Source: Mariniphaga sp041687215
Lineage (GTDB): Bacteria > Bacteroidota > Bacteroidia > Bacteroidales > Prolixibacteraceae
Length of the DNA stretch: 64,000 nt
Reading direction: 5' to 3'
Assembly (NCBI RefSeq): GCF_041687215.1
Contig: NZ_JAWLCI010000024.1
Span: forward strand, 1-64,000
Both the position numbers and the translations under genes were made by a program. The first letter of the stretch is position 1; every line of letters starts with the position of its first letter. The notes below the pieces were generated by a model that was not told the origin of the DNA, searched no databases, and saw only the letters and a list, made by a program, of their open reading frames with translations. Shown here in pieces: positions 34,524 through 42,933 of the stretch.

Positions 34524-36758
34524 TTAGGGAGTTAATTCCAAAAAGGCCATGTTTTTTTGGTTTCCAATCCGGATATATCTTCTGCTTTTTAAGATTTCTG
34601 CTGAATTTTCTTTTTGAAATTCTGAAAGAATCAGATAACCGCCTTCCTTTTCAGGCAATGAGATGAAATATGGAATGTTTTCCCTGCCAAAAGGTTTTGT
34701 TTCAACTTTTTGACTGTTTTCGGAAATTACATTTCCGTCCGCATCCAAAAGTTTTACGGTAACTGTTCCTGATGATTTTAATTCCAGATCGTTAATTCCC
34801 ACCAGGTTGAAAACCAACCTTTCGCCCGGCTGGTAAAAGCCATTTGGAAAGTAACGCTGGTCGGCCAAATCAATAAAAACGTTTGCAGGAACAAATGCAT
34901 GTTTGAACCATTTTAGCGAAATACCTGGTTCAAGGTTTTTAATGTGATTGATGTACCAGTCGCCGGTATATCCATAGTTGTTGGTAAGGTGTGTAAATGC
35001 AAGCACGCCTGCCATGGTGCGTTCGGCACGAATCCATTCCGTTTCGCAGGCCAGCCAGTAAGCCTGTAACTCCCGGCGCTGTTGGGGTGTGGCATCTTCA
35101 CCCAGCAAACTGTCGTACATGTTCTTGGTAAGTTTGGCAGGCCGGCCGTCGCGCCAAAGCCAGTTCCAGCCATATTCATTAACCAGTTGGGTGGCCGAAG
35201 CTTCCAGATATTTCAGATGTCCTGGTTCCCAGTCGTCCATTTTTCCCAGCCGGTATGGGTTTTCTTTTAGAAACTCGTACGGATTTTCCTGCTGAATTAA
35301 ATGCCAGCCTGCCCGGTAGAGGTGCGGTTCGTCCATCGGATCAACTCCCGCCAAATCATTTTCCTGCATGTACCCGGCATCCCAAATCCGGGTCGGATCG
35401 AGTTGCTGCAACTCAGGAATCAGTGTATTCCCAATGTAATCGTTCCAGTTTTCGTTAATGGCATCCCAAATAACAATACTTGGGTGATTGCCGTCGCTCC
35501 AAACCCAATCCGAAAATTCTGTCCTGATTTGCTCATCCCAACCGTGGTTTTGCCAGTACAGCCATTCATTCTGAAAAACCATTCCGTATTCGTCGGCCAA
35601 ATCGTACCAAAAATCGGGGGCAATACCCACACAAATGCGCATGGCATTCCAATCGATGGCTTTCGGGTCGTCAATCAGCATTTTTTTCACCCACTCCCTG
35701 TCCCACGGCAACGCCTGGCAGTCGGGGTCCTCGAAAAACCGGTGCAGCGTAATATTGCTTCCGCGCAGGTAATACTTTTCACCATTCAGGTAAAAGAATT
35801 TCCCGCGCCTTTCAAAATCGCGCATTCCAAACCGGGTAGTTGAAACATCTGAAAAATTATCGCCGTCGTAAAGTTTAATTTCGGCTTCGTATAAAAACGG
35901 GTTTTCCGGCGACCACGAATGAAAATTTTCAAATGGAATTTCTGTCACGAGTTGAGTTTCGTTGTCGCGTGTGGTTTTGCCGGTCAAAAAACCTTTGGCA
36001 ATTTCTTTACCCGATTTCCTTTCTTTAACAATAATCTCCGCTTTTACTTTATCCAGCATCGGGTCGCCATACATCACCTGTTGCGGGTAAAAGTTGCGAA
36101 CCAAAAGTTTTATCGTAACTTTTTTGTCTTTAACTGAAGGCAGTACCAGCTTTTTCAACACTTTTTGTTTACCCGAAAAGGAAAGATTCACATCATCCCA
36201 GATGCCGGGAATGTAATTTGCCTTTTCCTTGTCGGTGCTTCCGGCAGCCCAGGGCGGAAGCCAAACGCGCTCTCCAACACGAATCAGAATTTCGTTGTCT
36301 TCACCGTACTTTAGAGCCTGCGTTACTTTTAAATCGATGGGGGTGTAACATGAAACCGACTGTCCCATATCCATTCCGTTCACGTAAACCTGCGTTACAT
36401 ATTTGCTTTTCAGAATGGATAATATCGCTTCCGTTCCCTTCATTTCCGCCGGAATATGAATGGTTCTCCTGTACCAACTGTACCGCGGTTCATATTCCAG
36501 TTCACGGTAGTCCGAGGCTTCCTCGCTCACGGTTTGCTCCGGTTTCTTGAATAGTTTTTCGTAGCTGTCGATTCGCGGTTCAGCCAGGTGAATGAGTCCC
36601 GGCACCGGGCATTTTCGTGTGAATTCTGCCGGAGGAAAAGCTTGTACAGTTTGTTCAAAATCCCAACTGCCGTTCAGGTTTATCACTTTTCCTTCGTTTT
36701 GGGCAAAAGTAGAAACGGTAATAAATAGAATCAGGATGGAAGAAGTAAGGTTTTTCAT
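34524..36758 (-). CDS. exported glycoside hydrolase family 2 enzyme
   Basis: 744 residues with a Sec signal peptide (cut near TFAQ, residue 20). The jelly-roll sugar-binding domain (about 28-195), Ig-like domain (about 196-312) and TIM barrel (313 onward) follow the GH2 order. The acid/base is Glu436 in WDAINENWND and the nucleophile is Glu528 in QLVNEYGWNW. A C-terminal beta domain begins near 640. GH2 includes beta-galactosidase, beta-glucuronidase and beta-mannosidase; the substrate is not decided here. It is downstream of the hexokinase gene, separated by a hairpin and a G-rich repeat, so it may have its own promoter. Confidence 0.92.
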   Translation of the reverse strand: MKNLTSSILILFITVSTFAQNEGKVINLNGSWDFEQTVQAFPPAEFTRKCPVPGLIHLAEPRIDSYEKLFKKPEQTVSEEASDYRELEYEPRYSWYRRTIHIPAEMKGTEAILSILKSKYVTQVYVNGMDMGQSVSCYTPIDLKVTQALKYGEDNEILIRVGERVWLPPWAAGSTDKEKANYIPGIWDDVNLSFSGKQKVLKKLVLPSVKDKKVTIKLLVRNFYPQQVMYGDPMLDKVKAEIIVKERKSGKEIAKGFLTGKTTRDNETQLVTEIPFENFHSWSPENPFLYEAEIKLYDGDNFSDVSTTRFGMRDFERRGKFFYLNGEKYYLRGSNITLHRFFEDPDCQALPWDREWVKKMLIDDPKAIDWNAMRICVGIAPDFWYDLADEYGMVFQNEWLYWQNHGWDEQIRTEFSDWVWSDGNHPSIVIWDAINENWNDYIGNTLIPELQQLDPTRIWDAGYMQENDLAGVDPMDEPHLYRAGWHLIQQENPYEFLKENPYRLGKMDDWEPGHLKYLEASATQLVNEYGWNWLWRDGRPAKLTKNMYDSLLGEDATPQQRRELQAYWLACETEWIRAERTMAGVLAFTHLTNNYGYTGDWYINHIKNLEPGISLKWFKHAFVPANVFIDLADQRYFPNGFYQPGERLVFNLVGINDLELKSSGTVTVKLLDADGNVISENSQKVETKPFGRENIPYFISLPEKEGGYLILSEFQKENSAEILKSRRYIRIGNQKNMAFLELTP

Positions 36759-36808
36759 GGTTCAGATATTAAAAATTTCAGACTCTAGAAACAAGTCAAT
36801 ATAAAAGA

Positions 36809-36851
36809 TTTTGGTGTTTTTGCAGTCATTTTCAACTCAAAAACACCAAAA
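36809..36851 (-). terminator. 14-bp perfect hairpin between hexokinase and GH2 genes
   Basis: TTTTGGTGTTTTTG (36809-36822) and its exact complement CAAAAACACCAAAA (36838-36851) flank 15 bases. In minus-strand RNA the stem is followed by UCUUUUAUAUU, so it may act as a weak terminator after the hexokinase gene or as a processing site. The stem is AT-rich. Confidence 0.5.
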
Positions 36852-36880
36852 CTTAAAATATCAGACAACGCCTCTGTTTT

Positions 36881-36908
36881 CCTCCCTTTTGGGGAGGGCA
36901 GGGTGGGG
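36881..36908. repeat. GC-rich palindromic element with G-quadruplex motif
   Basis: CCTCCC / GGGAGG around TTTTG forms a 6-bp hairpin, and the right side continues as four G runs (36891-36894, 36896-36898, 36901-36903, 36905-36908) with loops of 1, 2 and 1 bases, an ideal parallel G-quadruplex on the plus strand. It ends 2 bases before the hexokinase stop codon complement. It resembles short interspersed GC-rich palindromes found between genes in Bacteroidota; only one copy is in this window. Confidence 0.55.
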
Positions 36909-36910
36909 CT

Positions 36911-38194
36911 TCAATTCACAATTGCGGCAATCCCTGCCCCGATAAGGCTCGAATTGGGAACTTCCACAATTTCATAAAAACGACGGTTTTCGCCCGAGAA
37001 GAATCCCTGCAGGAATGCCTCGAACATCAACTGAAAGTTTTTCATTTTGTAGAACGTGGTTCCTTCAATGGTCATCAGTACGGGCTTGTCGGCCGATTTC
37101 CCTTTGCCGGTTTTCAGAATTACTGCGGCCAGACTTGCAGCCGTTAATTTCGCAGAGCGGGTAATCATTGCATTAATAATTTCAGCAGCAGCCTCTTTGT
37201 CCTGCTTGCTCATTAAAACGGTCGTAAGTGTATTTGCCGGTAGATCGACCCCACTTACGAAATTGTTTACTTCTTCGGAGGTCAGTTCATCCATATTCTT
37301 CATTTTAACTTTGGTCTCGGAACTGAAAACCTCTTCGGCAGCAGCCATTTTCAATGTAGTGGTGCAAAGACCGCCAAAATAGCCACCGGAAATCATTTTT
37401 TCGAACGTATAACGTCCGGGCTGTTTTGTGGTGTTATCAAAAGCGATATCAATATCGGTGCGCGGCATCATACTGAAATTGCCCGATTCGATGTTGATAA
37501 TCATGTTCCCTTTCGGGTCGAGATTTGCCGTTTTTGAAATGTTCTTATTTTTCTCGATGTAACATGCGTTGGTTCCTGTGCCAAGAATGAACCCAATGTA
37601 GGTATCGAATTTGCGACCTGCCGTAGCAGCCTGACCAGCCAAAAGCGTTGAAACCGTGTCGTTCATCAAAACAATATGTTTTCCCGGTGTACCCATTGCT
37701 TCGAGCAAATTTTCACCAACCATCTGGCCAATTACTTCGGGGGCTTTTACTTCTTTGCTCCATTCCAGCAGTTTACCGTCTTTGTTGGGAAACATCTCTA
37801 CTGCATAGGAAAAACAAAAACCGATTTTTTCCGAAACATCCTTGTAGCTTGTAAGATAAGCGGCCAGCGTGGCAAAAAATTCCTTGTTCGACAACTCTTC
37901 GTCAATAGCAGGCATTTTTCGTTGCTGCAGGTTTTCGGTCACCAGGTTCATGTCATTGTCGAACGACATTTTTACTGCCCTGAAGTTGGTGCCACCCGCA
38001 TCGATAGCCACAACCGGCTCATTGGGTTTGATTTTGCCTTCGGCACCCAAATACGTTGGGATCATTTGCAGAGAACCCGGTTTACCTTCGAGGCCATGTT
38101 TCATGTCCGCAATAAAATCATCGGTAATTTTTTGAATGTCAATTTCCGAAGAATTAAGTTTGTGTACTTTTAAAAATTGTTGTGCTTTATTCAT
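36911..38194 (-). CDS. hexokinase family protein
   Basis: 427-residue sugar kinase of the eukaryotic-type hexokinase family rather than the short bacterial ROK/Glk type. The phosphate-1 motif is VVAIDAGGTNFRAVKMSF, a substrate region SYAVEMFPNKDGKLLEWSKE follows, the catalytic Asp lies in LMNDTVSTLLAG, and GFILGTGTNACYIEK is the hallmark of the family. No signal or membrane anchor. It would phosphorylate a hexose released by the neighbouring GH2/GH29 enzymes. It follows the GH29 gene by 11 bases. Confidence 0.93.
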   Translation of the reverse strand: MNKAQQFLKVHKLNSSEIDIQKITDDFIADMKHGLEGKPGSLQMIPTYLGAEGKIKPNEPVVAIDAGGTNFRAVKMSFDNDMNLVTENLQQRKMPAIDEELSNKEFFATLAAYLTSYKDVSEKIGFCFSYAVEMFPNKDGKLLEWSKEVKAPEVIGQMVGENLLEAMGTPGKHIVLMNDTVSTLLAGQAATAGRKFDTYIGFILGTGTNACYIEKNKNISKTANLDPKGNMIINIESGNFSMMPRTDIDIAFDNTTKQPGRYTFEKMISGGYFGGLCTTTLKMAAAEEVFSSETKVKMKNMDELTSEEVNNFVSGVDLPANTLTTVLMSKQDKEAAAEIINAMITRSAKLTAASLAAVILKTGKGKSADKPVLMTIEGTTFYKMKNFQLMFEAFLQGFFSGENRRFYEIVEVPNSSLIGAGIAAIVN

Positions 38195-38205
38195 ATCTAT
38201 AAATT

Positions 38206-39582
38206 TTATAATGAATCTTCAATTTTAAATACCCAGGCATACGGGCTGGGATTGTTTATTGGCGATAAAACCGGTGGAGTAATGGTAATTGTATTCCCCG
38301 ACTTTTTTGACTTTACTTTTCCATCAAACCCAAGCATGGAAACTTTTCCGACGTTTTTTATTCCTTTTACGATAACTGGTTTTTCAGGGAATTTAGTACA
38401 TAGAACATATAAATCATTTCCTTTTCTGGTGAAATAAACATTTTCTGCATCGTTATTTTCTGCGCCTTCCCATTTGCGGGTTTCGTAAATGGCTTCTCCG
38501 TTAATATCGAGCCAGCTTCCGATATCGAGCAAACGTTGTTGTTGAATAACCGGAATTCGTCCGTCGGCTGTTGGGCCAATATCCAGCAACAGGTTTCCGC
38601 CGCCTGCCACTTTTTCTATAAGCAGGTCAACCAACCCGTCCGAAGTCATGTAATTATCCAGGTCTTCAATCTGGTTGTAACCGAACGAAGTTCCAATTCC
38701 ACGGCATTCCTCCCACGGGCGTTCAACTTCGCCAACACCTTCGCGGTCGTGAACCAAATCGTATTCTGTGGTGAAATATCCACCATGCACGCCGCGGGTC
38801 TCCTTGCCCCAGCGATCGTTAACAGCAACGCGGTCTTTTACCGGTGATTCGTTATACAACCAGGCCAGAAATTCAGTGCTTTTCCACTTTTCGCTTGGAT
38901 GGTCCCATTCCCCGTCGGTCCAGAAAATATCGGGTTCGTAACGGGTAACCAAATCTTTCATCTGCGGAATCATGTGGTCGTCCACATATTTTTCGAGATT
39001 GTTGTGATACAGCGGATTGTACCATTCATACAACGAGTAGTAAAAACCCATGTGCAGTCCGGCGTCTTTTACCGCCTTGGTCAGGTCGCCGCACAAATCG
39101 CGGTGCGGACCAATGTCCACACTGTTCCAGTTCCAGCTTTGTTCACTTGGCCAAAGGGTAAACCCTTCGTGATGTTTCGATGTGAGCACCACATATTTGG
39201 CGCCGGCCTTTTTAAACACATCTGCCCAATCATCGGGTTCGAAATGTTGTGCCTTCCACATGGGCGCAAAATCCTGGTATTTAAAATCCTCACCATACAT
39301 TTGGTTGTGGTAATCGCGGAATAGTTTTCCGGCTTCGCTGTCTTCATTTTTCCGCCACCAGTACCATTCCGAGTATTTGGCATAAATACCAATGTCGGCA
39401 TCGGCTGGTGCCCACGCCGGAACAGCGTAAACTCCCCAGTGAATAAAAATTCCGAATTTCACATCCTCGAACCACTGCGGCACCGGTCGGCTATCAATAG
39501 ATTCCCAGGTGGGCTGGTATTTCTGTGCAAACACATGTATAGAAAATAATAAGAACAGAATTGGAATAAAATTTTTTTTCAT
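38206..39582 (-). CDS. exported alpha-L-fucosidase, GH29
   Basis: 458 residues with a Sec signal peptide (cut near HVFAQ, residue 20). The GH29 barrel is shown by VKFGIFIHWGVYAVPAW, YVVLTSKHHEGFTLWPS, HRDLCGDLTKAV and the nucleophile Asp223 in PDIFWTDGEWD. A C-terminal beta-sandwich follows (about 360-458). It removes terminal alpha-L-fucose from glycans. It is 80 bases downstream of the URO-D-like gene and 11 upstream of the hexokinase gene, forming a unit. Confidence 0.95.
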   Translation of the reverse strand: MKKNFIPILFLLFSIHVFAQKYQPTWESIDSRPVPQWFEDVKFGIFIHWGVYAVPAWAPADADIGIYAKYSEWYWWRKNEDSEAGKLFRDYHNQMYGEDFKYQDFAPMWKAQHFEPDDWADVFKKAGAKYVVLTSKHHEGFTLWPSEQSWNWNSVDIGPHRDLCGDLTKAVKDAGLHMGFYYSLYEWYNPLYHNNLEKYVDDHMIPQMKDLVTRYEPDIFWTDGEWDHPSEKWKSTEFLAWLYNESPVKDRVAVNDRWGKETRGVHGGYFTTEYDLVHDREGVGEVERPWEECRGIGTSFGYNQIEDLDNYMTSDGLVDLLIEKVAGGGNLLLDIGPTADGRIPVIQQQRLLDIGSWLDINGEAIYETRKWEGAENNDAENVYFTRKGNDLYVLCTKFPEKPVIVKGIKNVGKVSMLGFDGKVKSKKSGNTITITPPVLSPINNPSPYAWVFKIEDSL

Positions 39583-39628
39583 TTTAAATGGTTTTATACT
39601 TGTATTATTTTATTTTGACCGTTTCCCT

Positions 39629-39659
39629 GTCAACTAAAGGTCCACTGCGACTGTCCACT
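39629..39659. repeat. degenerate heptamer repeat
   Basis: Three copies of GTC(A/C)ACT at 39629, 39640 and 39653, spaced 11 and 13 bases. They lie between the URO-D-like and GH29 genes. Possibly a remnant of a larger tandem array; no function can be read. Confidence 0.4.
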
Positions 39660-39662
39660 TCC

Positions 39663-40922
39663 TCATCTTCCGTTAAATTCCCGTATCGCTTCCAGCATCG
39701 CTACCATATTTTCAACCGGTACATTTGCCTGAACATTGTGCACTGTATTGAACACAAAACCACCGTCTTTGATGAAAATCTCGCAGTTGCGCAGCACTTG
39801 TTCGCGTACCTCTGCCGGTGTGCCGAACGGCAATACTTTTTGCGTATCAATTCCTCCGCCCCAGAACACCAGGTCGCGACCGTATTTTTCTTTCAGTTTT
39901 TTGGGATCCATATTGGCAGCGTTTATTTGCACCGGATTAATGATGTCGAATCCTGCCCGGATGAACCCATCCAAAAACGGCTCGACCGCGCCGCACGAGT
40001 GTTTGAAGGTTTTCCACTGGGTATTCAAATGAATCCAGTCGTTCATTTTTTTATAATAGGGCAACCAGATTTCCTCAAATTGTTTCAGCGAACAAAAAGT
40101 GGAATCCTGTGTGCCAAAATCGGTGCCACACATAAAAACAGCGTTCACTTTGTTACCTACCACCGAGTAAATCCGTTTCAGGTTTTCGATGGCAATCTCC
40201 ACCTGTTTTTCGAATATCTTTTTGATGTATTCCGGCCGGCTTATCGTACTCATGTACCACTCGGCCACATCGCGGATTCCTCTCGGATGGCGGAGTTGCA
40301 TTCCCGGAACCAGCGCGATATCACCCAGTGCTGTTCCGCCAAAAGCGACAATTACCGCCTTGCCTGAAAAATAAGCTTTATCCACTTCAATGCGCCAGTG
40401 CTCAAGGTCTTTTTCAGTTATCAGCCCAAATTCTTCGAGGTTATCATCCACGTTCAGGTTGTCATCATCAACGGGTTCCTGACGGATGATGGCATCGAAA
40501 AAATACCCGGTTTTGGGCATTCGCGCCGAGGGTGGAATGGAAGTATCGCCTTCGGGGTACATCAGCACATCGCCTTTTTCGTCGTAAGTCACATTAAAAT
40601 TCATCGGAACCATTACCCGCTGTCCCCAGGGTGTTTTCCATTCTTTGTAGGGTGCATGGTTGTGAAACCCGAACATGTTGTTTTTCCCCCAGGCGCCAAT
40701 TACGTCAATGCCAATGGAATCAATAAGTTCCCAGCCCACTTCTCCCAGCATCTGGAAAGGTTCAATCACGCGGATGGGTTTGCGCTGTAACCCAAAGTGC
40801 CTGCGCAGGCGCGAAATGGCATGGATATGAATGCCGGTTACGGCTGTTGAGCCCAGGTCGAGCACCACACGGTCGGGTTGCCGGTGATTCACGGTTTTTA
40901 TAAATTGTTCTCTCGAGTTCAT
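39663..40922 (-). CDS. uroporphyrinogen-decarboxylase-like protein
   Basis: 419 residues with the URO-D/methyltransferase (MtaA, CmuA-type) barrel: NHRQPDRVVLDLGSTAVTGIH at the start, FGGTALGDIALVPG, and the motif TFKHSCGAVEPFL in which His308 and Cys310 match the zinc-binding HxC of cobamide-dependent methyltransferases. True HemE lacks that motif, so haem synthesis is unlikely. No corrinoid protein is encoded nearby. The gene is first in a unit with GH29 and hexokinase, suggesting a part in processing a modified (for example methylated) sugar, which is inference. Start 40922 was chosen for the conserved MNSREQF opening. Confidence 0.8.
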   Translation of the reverse strand: MNSREQFIKTVNHRQPDRVVLDLGSTAVTGIHIHAISRLRRHFGLQRKPIRVIEPFQMLGEVGWELIDSIGIDVIGAWGKNNMFGFHNHAPYKEWKTPWGQRVMVPMNFNVTYDEKGDVLMYPEGDTSIPPSARMPKTGYFFDAIIRQEPVDDDNLNVDDNLEEFGLITEKDLEHWRIEVDKAYFSGKAVIVAFGGTALGDIALVPGMQLRHPRGIRDVAEWYMSTISRPEYIKKIFEKQVEIAIENLKRIYSVVGNKVNAVFMCGTDFGTQDSTFCSLKQFEEIWLPYYKKMNDWIHLNTQWKTFKHSCGAVEPFLDGFIRAGFDIINPVQINAANMDPKKLKEKYGRDLVFWGGGIDTQKVLPFGTPAEVREQVLRNCEIFIKDGGFVFNTVHNVQANVPVENMVAMLEAIREFNGR

Positions 40923-40978
40923 ATTTATTGTTTTTATTTTCCGGTTTAGAAACGATGTAATATACTTCAATTTCCCGG

Positions 40979-41000
40979 TTTGTAAAATTTCGTTTACAAA
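40979..41000. promoter_or_regulatory. palindromic operator, site 1
   Basis: TTTGTAAA, six bases, TTTACAAA: a perfect 8-bp inverted repeat 57 bases upstream of the URO-D-like start. The same pattern recurs 32 bp away (site 2). It resembles sites of dimeric repressors such as LacI or GntR families; no such regulator is encoded in the window. Confidence 0.6.
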
Positions 41001-41012
41001 TTTGCGCATTTC

Positions 41013-41030
41013 TGTAAAGAAATTTTTACA
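41013..41030. promoter_or_regulatory. palindromic operator, site 2
   Basis: TGTAAA, six bases (GAAATT), TTTACA: a perfect 6-bp inverted repeat with the same half-sites and spacer length as site 1. The centres of the two sites are 32 bp apart, about three helical turns, so two dimers would sit on the same DNA face. Confidence 0.6.
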
Positions 41031-41060
41031 AATCTGTTACACAACAGGTCCCTTTTTTGG

Positions 41061-42923
41061 TTACCAAACCTTTATTCTGTTTTCCCTTTTTTGTAATTTT
41101 TCGAATGGACCGGGGGTTGGTTTGCCTGGATTTCGTTTCGCTCCAAAATAATCATAGTCGATTTTCACAGGTGTTCCACTCCGATTTTTAAACGGAAGAT
41201 TTGGAATGATGGCTTTTCCAAGCAATTCAGTGGTTACTGTCCGGGTTTTTAGCATGTTTAATTTTCTGTCGAAATCAAACCGGACTGAAACGTTTTCATT
41301 CTCCTCCAAAACTCTGATTTCGGGATTTGTTTCCGACTGAAGAACGTTTTTTTCACTGGGAAATGGTTGTGCTCCGTTTAGGTAAACATTTCCGTCGGCA
41401 GTTACAGGAAGCTCCGTATTTGCATAACCTTTCAGTCCAGAAAATCTGCCCTGAACTTCGGGCGCACCTCCCACAAAAATATTGTTGAAAAAGCGGTTGT
41501 CTCCGCAACGTGTTTCTTTTAATCCGGCCAGTCCGGTGGAGTGGGCCAGATGAAATGGCGTTAGCCTGCTTTGAGGCCGCACCTCAATATTCCCGGCAAA
41601 CAGGTTGTGCACATACGCTCCGCCTTGCGACCAGTCGCGCAGTGAAAGTTCAGAGAGGAACAGGTTGTTTTCGATTAAAAACGGTCCGTGGTTCACCTCC
41701 ACAAACAGGTCGTCGGTGGTGTTGTTATACAGGAGGTTGCCGGTTACCCGTGTTCCCTGCGCCATCCAGTCGAGCCACAATCCGCGGCCACAGTTCGCCA
41801 GCCGGTTGTTTTTAATGAGCATGTCAATGGACGCATGGATTTTTATCCCGCCCATTTCAGCGCCGGTAAATTGCCGTTTTGTCCAGATGTTGTAAATATT
41901 GTTGTTTTCGATGGTACTGAAAATGGCCCCAAGACTTCCGCAAATACCGGTTTGTTCGCAATTGAAAATGGTGTTGTTGCGGACTCTGTGTGAACCGATA
42001 TTTTCCTTGTTCCAGCCCATTTTTATGGCGCGGTGAATGGTTTCCACATAGCCTTCAGCAGAGTTTTCGGAAGTGTTGTCAAACTCGTCGCCATGTTTAC
42101 CAAGTGTAATGCCCGAGCATTTGGAATCGCTGATTACATTGTTTTCAATAATCCAGCCTTTGCTCCAGTTGGTTCCGATAATCCCTATTTGTTCGGCAGT
42201 TGGCGGCGCCCACTGTGTGGCAGCCTGGCTCATCCGAAAACCGCGAACGGTGATAAAACTTATGCCTGTTTTTTCAGAATAAAAGCAACTTTTACGGACA
42301 TTGATTTCCACCTGCTCTTTGTTTGGATCGGCACCCTGAAAGTTGGCATAAATAAAAGTGTTTTCGTCGTTGCTCTCACAGAACCAGGTGTAAGCAGAAC
42401 CTTCCGGATCAAACCGGTCTGTTTTTGGTTTCGGATGAAGTACATCTTCCAGCAAAGCCATTTCCCAAAGCGATTTTCCGTTCAGGTAAACTTCGCCGGT
42501 GTGGTGCACTCTGCCTAGCGGATTGAACCAGTCGCCGTGAATCAAATCCTTGTACGGATTGTAATCCCCGAAAAAAGAATTGGGAAGGACAACCCGCCAA
42601 ACCGTTCCGGTAAGATTTTCCCAGCCGTTAATGATTTCGGAACCTTTTATTTCCACTTTATCCCCTTCGGCAGCTTGGTAAACAATGCGTTCAGTATCAG
42701 AATTTCCGCCGCGGGGAGGTTTCACCCATTCACGGTAAACGCCTTCGTGAATAGTAATTATATCACCCGGTTGTGCAACATCTGCCGCTGCCTGAATAGT
42801 GAGAAACGGATTCTCTTTTGTGCCGGGATGGCTGTTGTTTCCGGTTTTGGCCACGTGAAATTCTTTTGCAAAAAGATGGAATGCGACAAAAACAAAGAAA
42901 AAAATCAAAGTTAGTGACTTCAT
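41061..42923 (-). CDS. exported right-handed parallel beta-helix protein, possible GH141
   Basis: 620 residues with a Sec signal peptide (cut near LFAK, residue 20). The opening FHVAKTGNNSHPGTKENPFLTIQAAADVAQPGDIITIHEG is the DUF1565-type start of carbohydrate-active beta-helices. Repeats with Asn ladders run from about 230 to 470 (IIENNVISDS, VRNNTIFNC, IENNNIYNI, IKNNRLANC, VTGNLLYNN, IENNLFLSE). Architecture and GREWVKPPRGG-like N-terminus recall GH141 (fucosidase/xylanase), which would suit the GH29 neighbour, but the family is inferred. It is 10 bases downstream of the nucleotidyltransferase gene. Confidence 0.75.
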   Translation of the reverse strand: MKSLTLIFFFVFVAFHLFAKEFHVAKTGNNSHPGTKENPFLTIQAAADVAQPGDIITIHEGVYREWVKPPRGGNSDTERIVYQAAEGDKVEIKGSEIINGWENLTGTVWRVVLPNSFFGDYNPYKDLIHGDWFNPLGRVHHTGEVYLNGKSLWEMALLEDVLHPKPKTDRFDPEGSAYTWFCESNDENTFIYANFQGADPNKEQVEINVRKSCFYSEKTGISFITVRGFRMSQAATQWAPPTAEQIGIIGTNWSKGWIIENNVISDSKCSGITLGKHGDEFDNTSENSAEGYVETIHRAIKMGWNKENIGSHRVRNNTIFNCEQTGICGSLGAIFSTIENNNIYNIWTKRQFTGAEMGGIKIHASIDMLIKNNRLANCGRGLWLDWMAQGTRVTGNLLYNNTTDDLFVEVNHGPFLIENNLFLSELSLRDWSQGGAYVHNLFAGNIEVRPQSRLTPFHLAHSTGLAGLKETRCGDNRFFNNIFVGGAPEVQGRFSGLKGYANTELPVTADGNVYLNGAQPFPSEKNVLQSETNPEIRVLEENENVSVRFDFDRKLNMLKTRTVTTELLGKAIIPNLPFKNRSGTPVKIDYDYFGAKRNPGKPTPGPFEKLQKRENRIKVW

Positions 42924-42933
42924 TTTTCAAAGT

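Noticed and set aside
34516..34530. TCCCT-TTTTT-AGGGA hairpin between the convergent PAS-receiver and GH2 genes
   Set aside because: Only 5 bp, overlaps the GH2 stop codon and lacks a convincing U tract in either direction.
39588..40367. A 259-codon open frame on the plus strand over the URO-D-like gene
   Set aside because: It lies antisense to a well-supported gene and has no recognisable domain or ribosome site.
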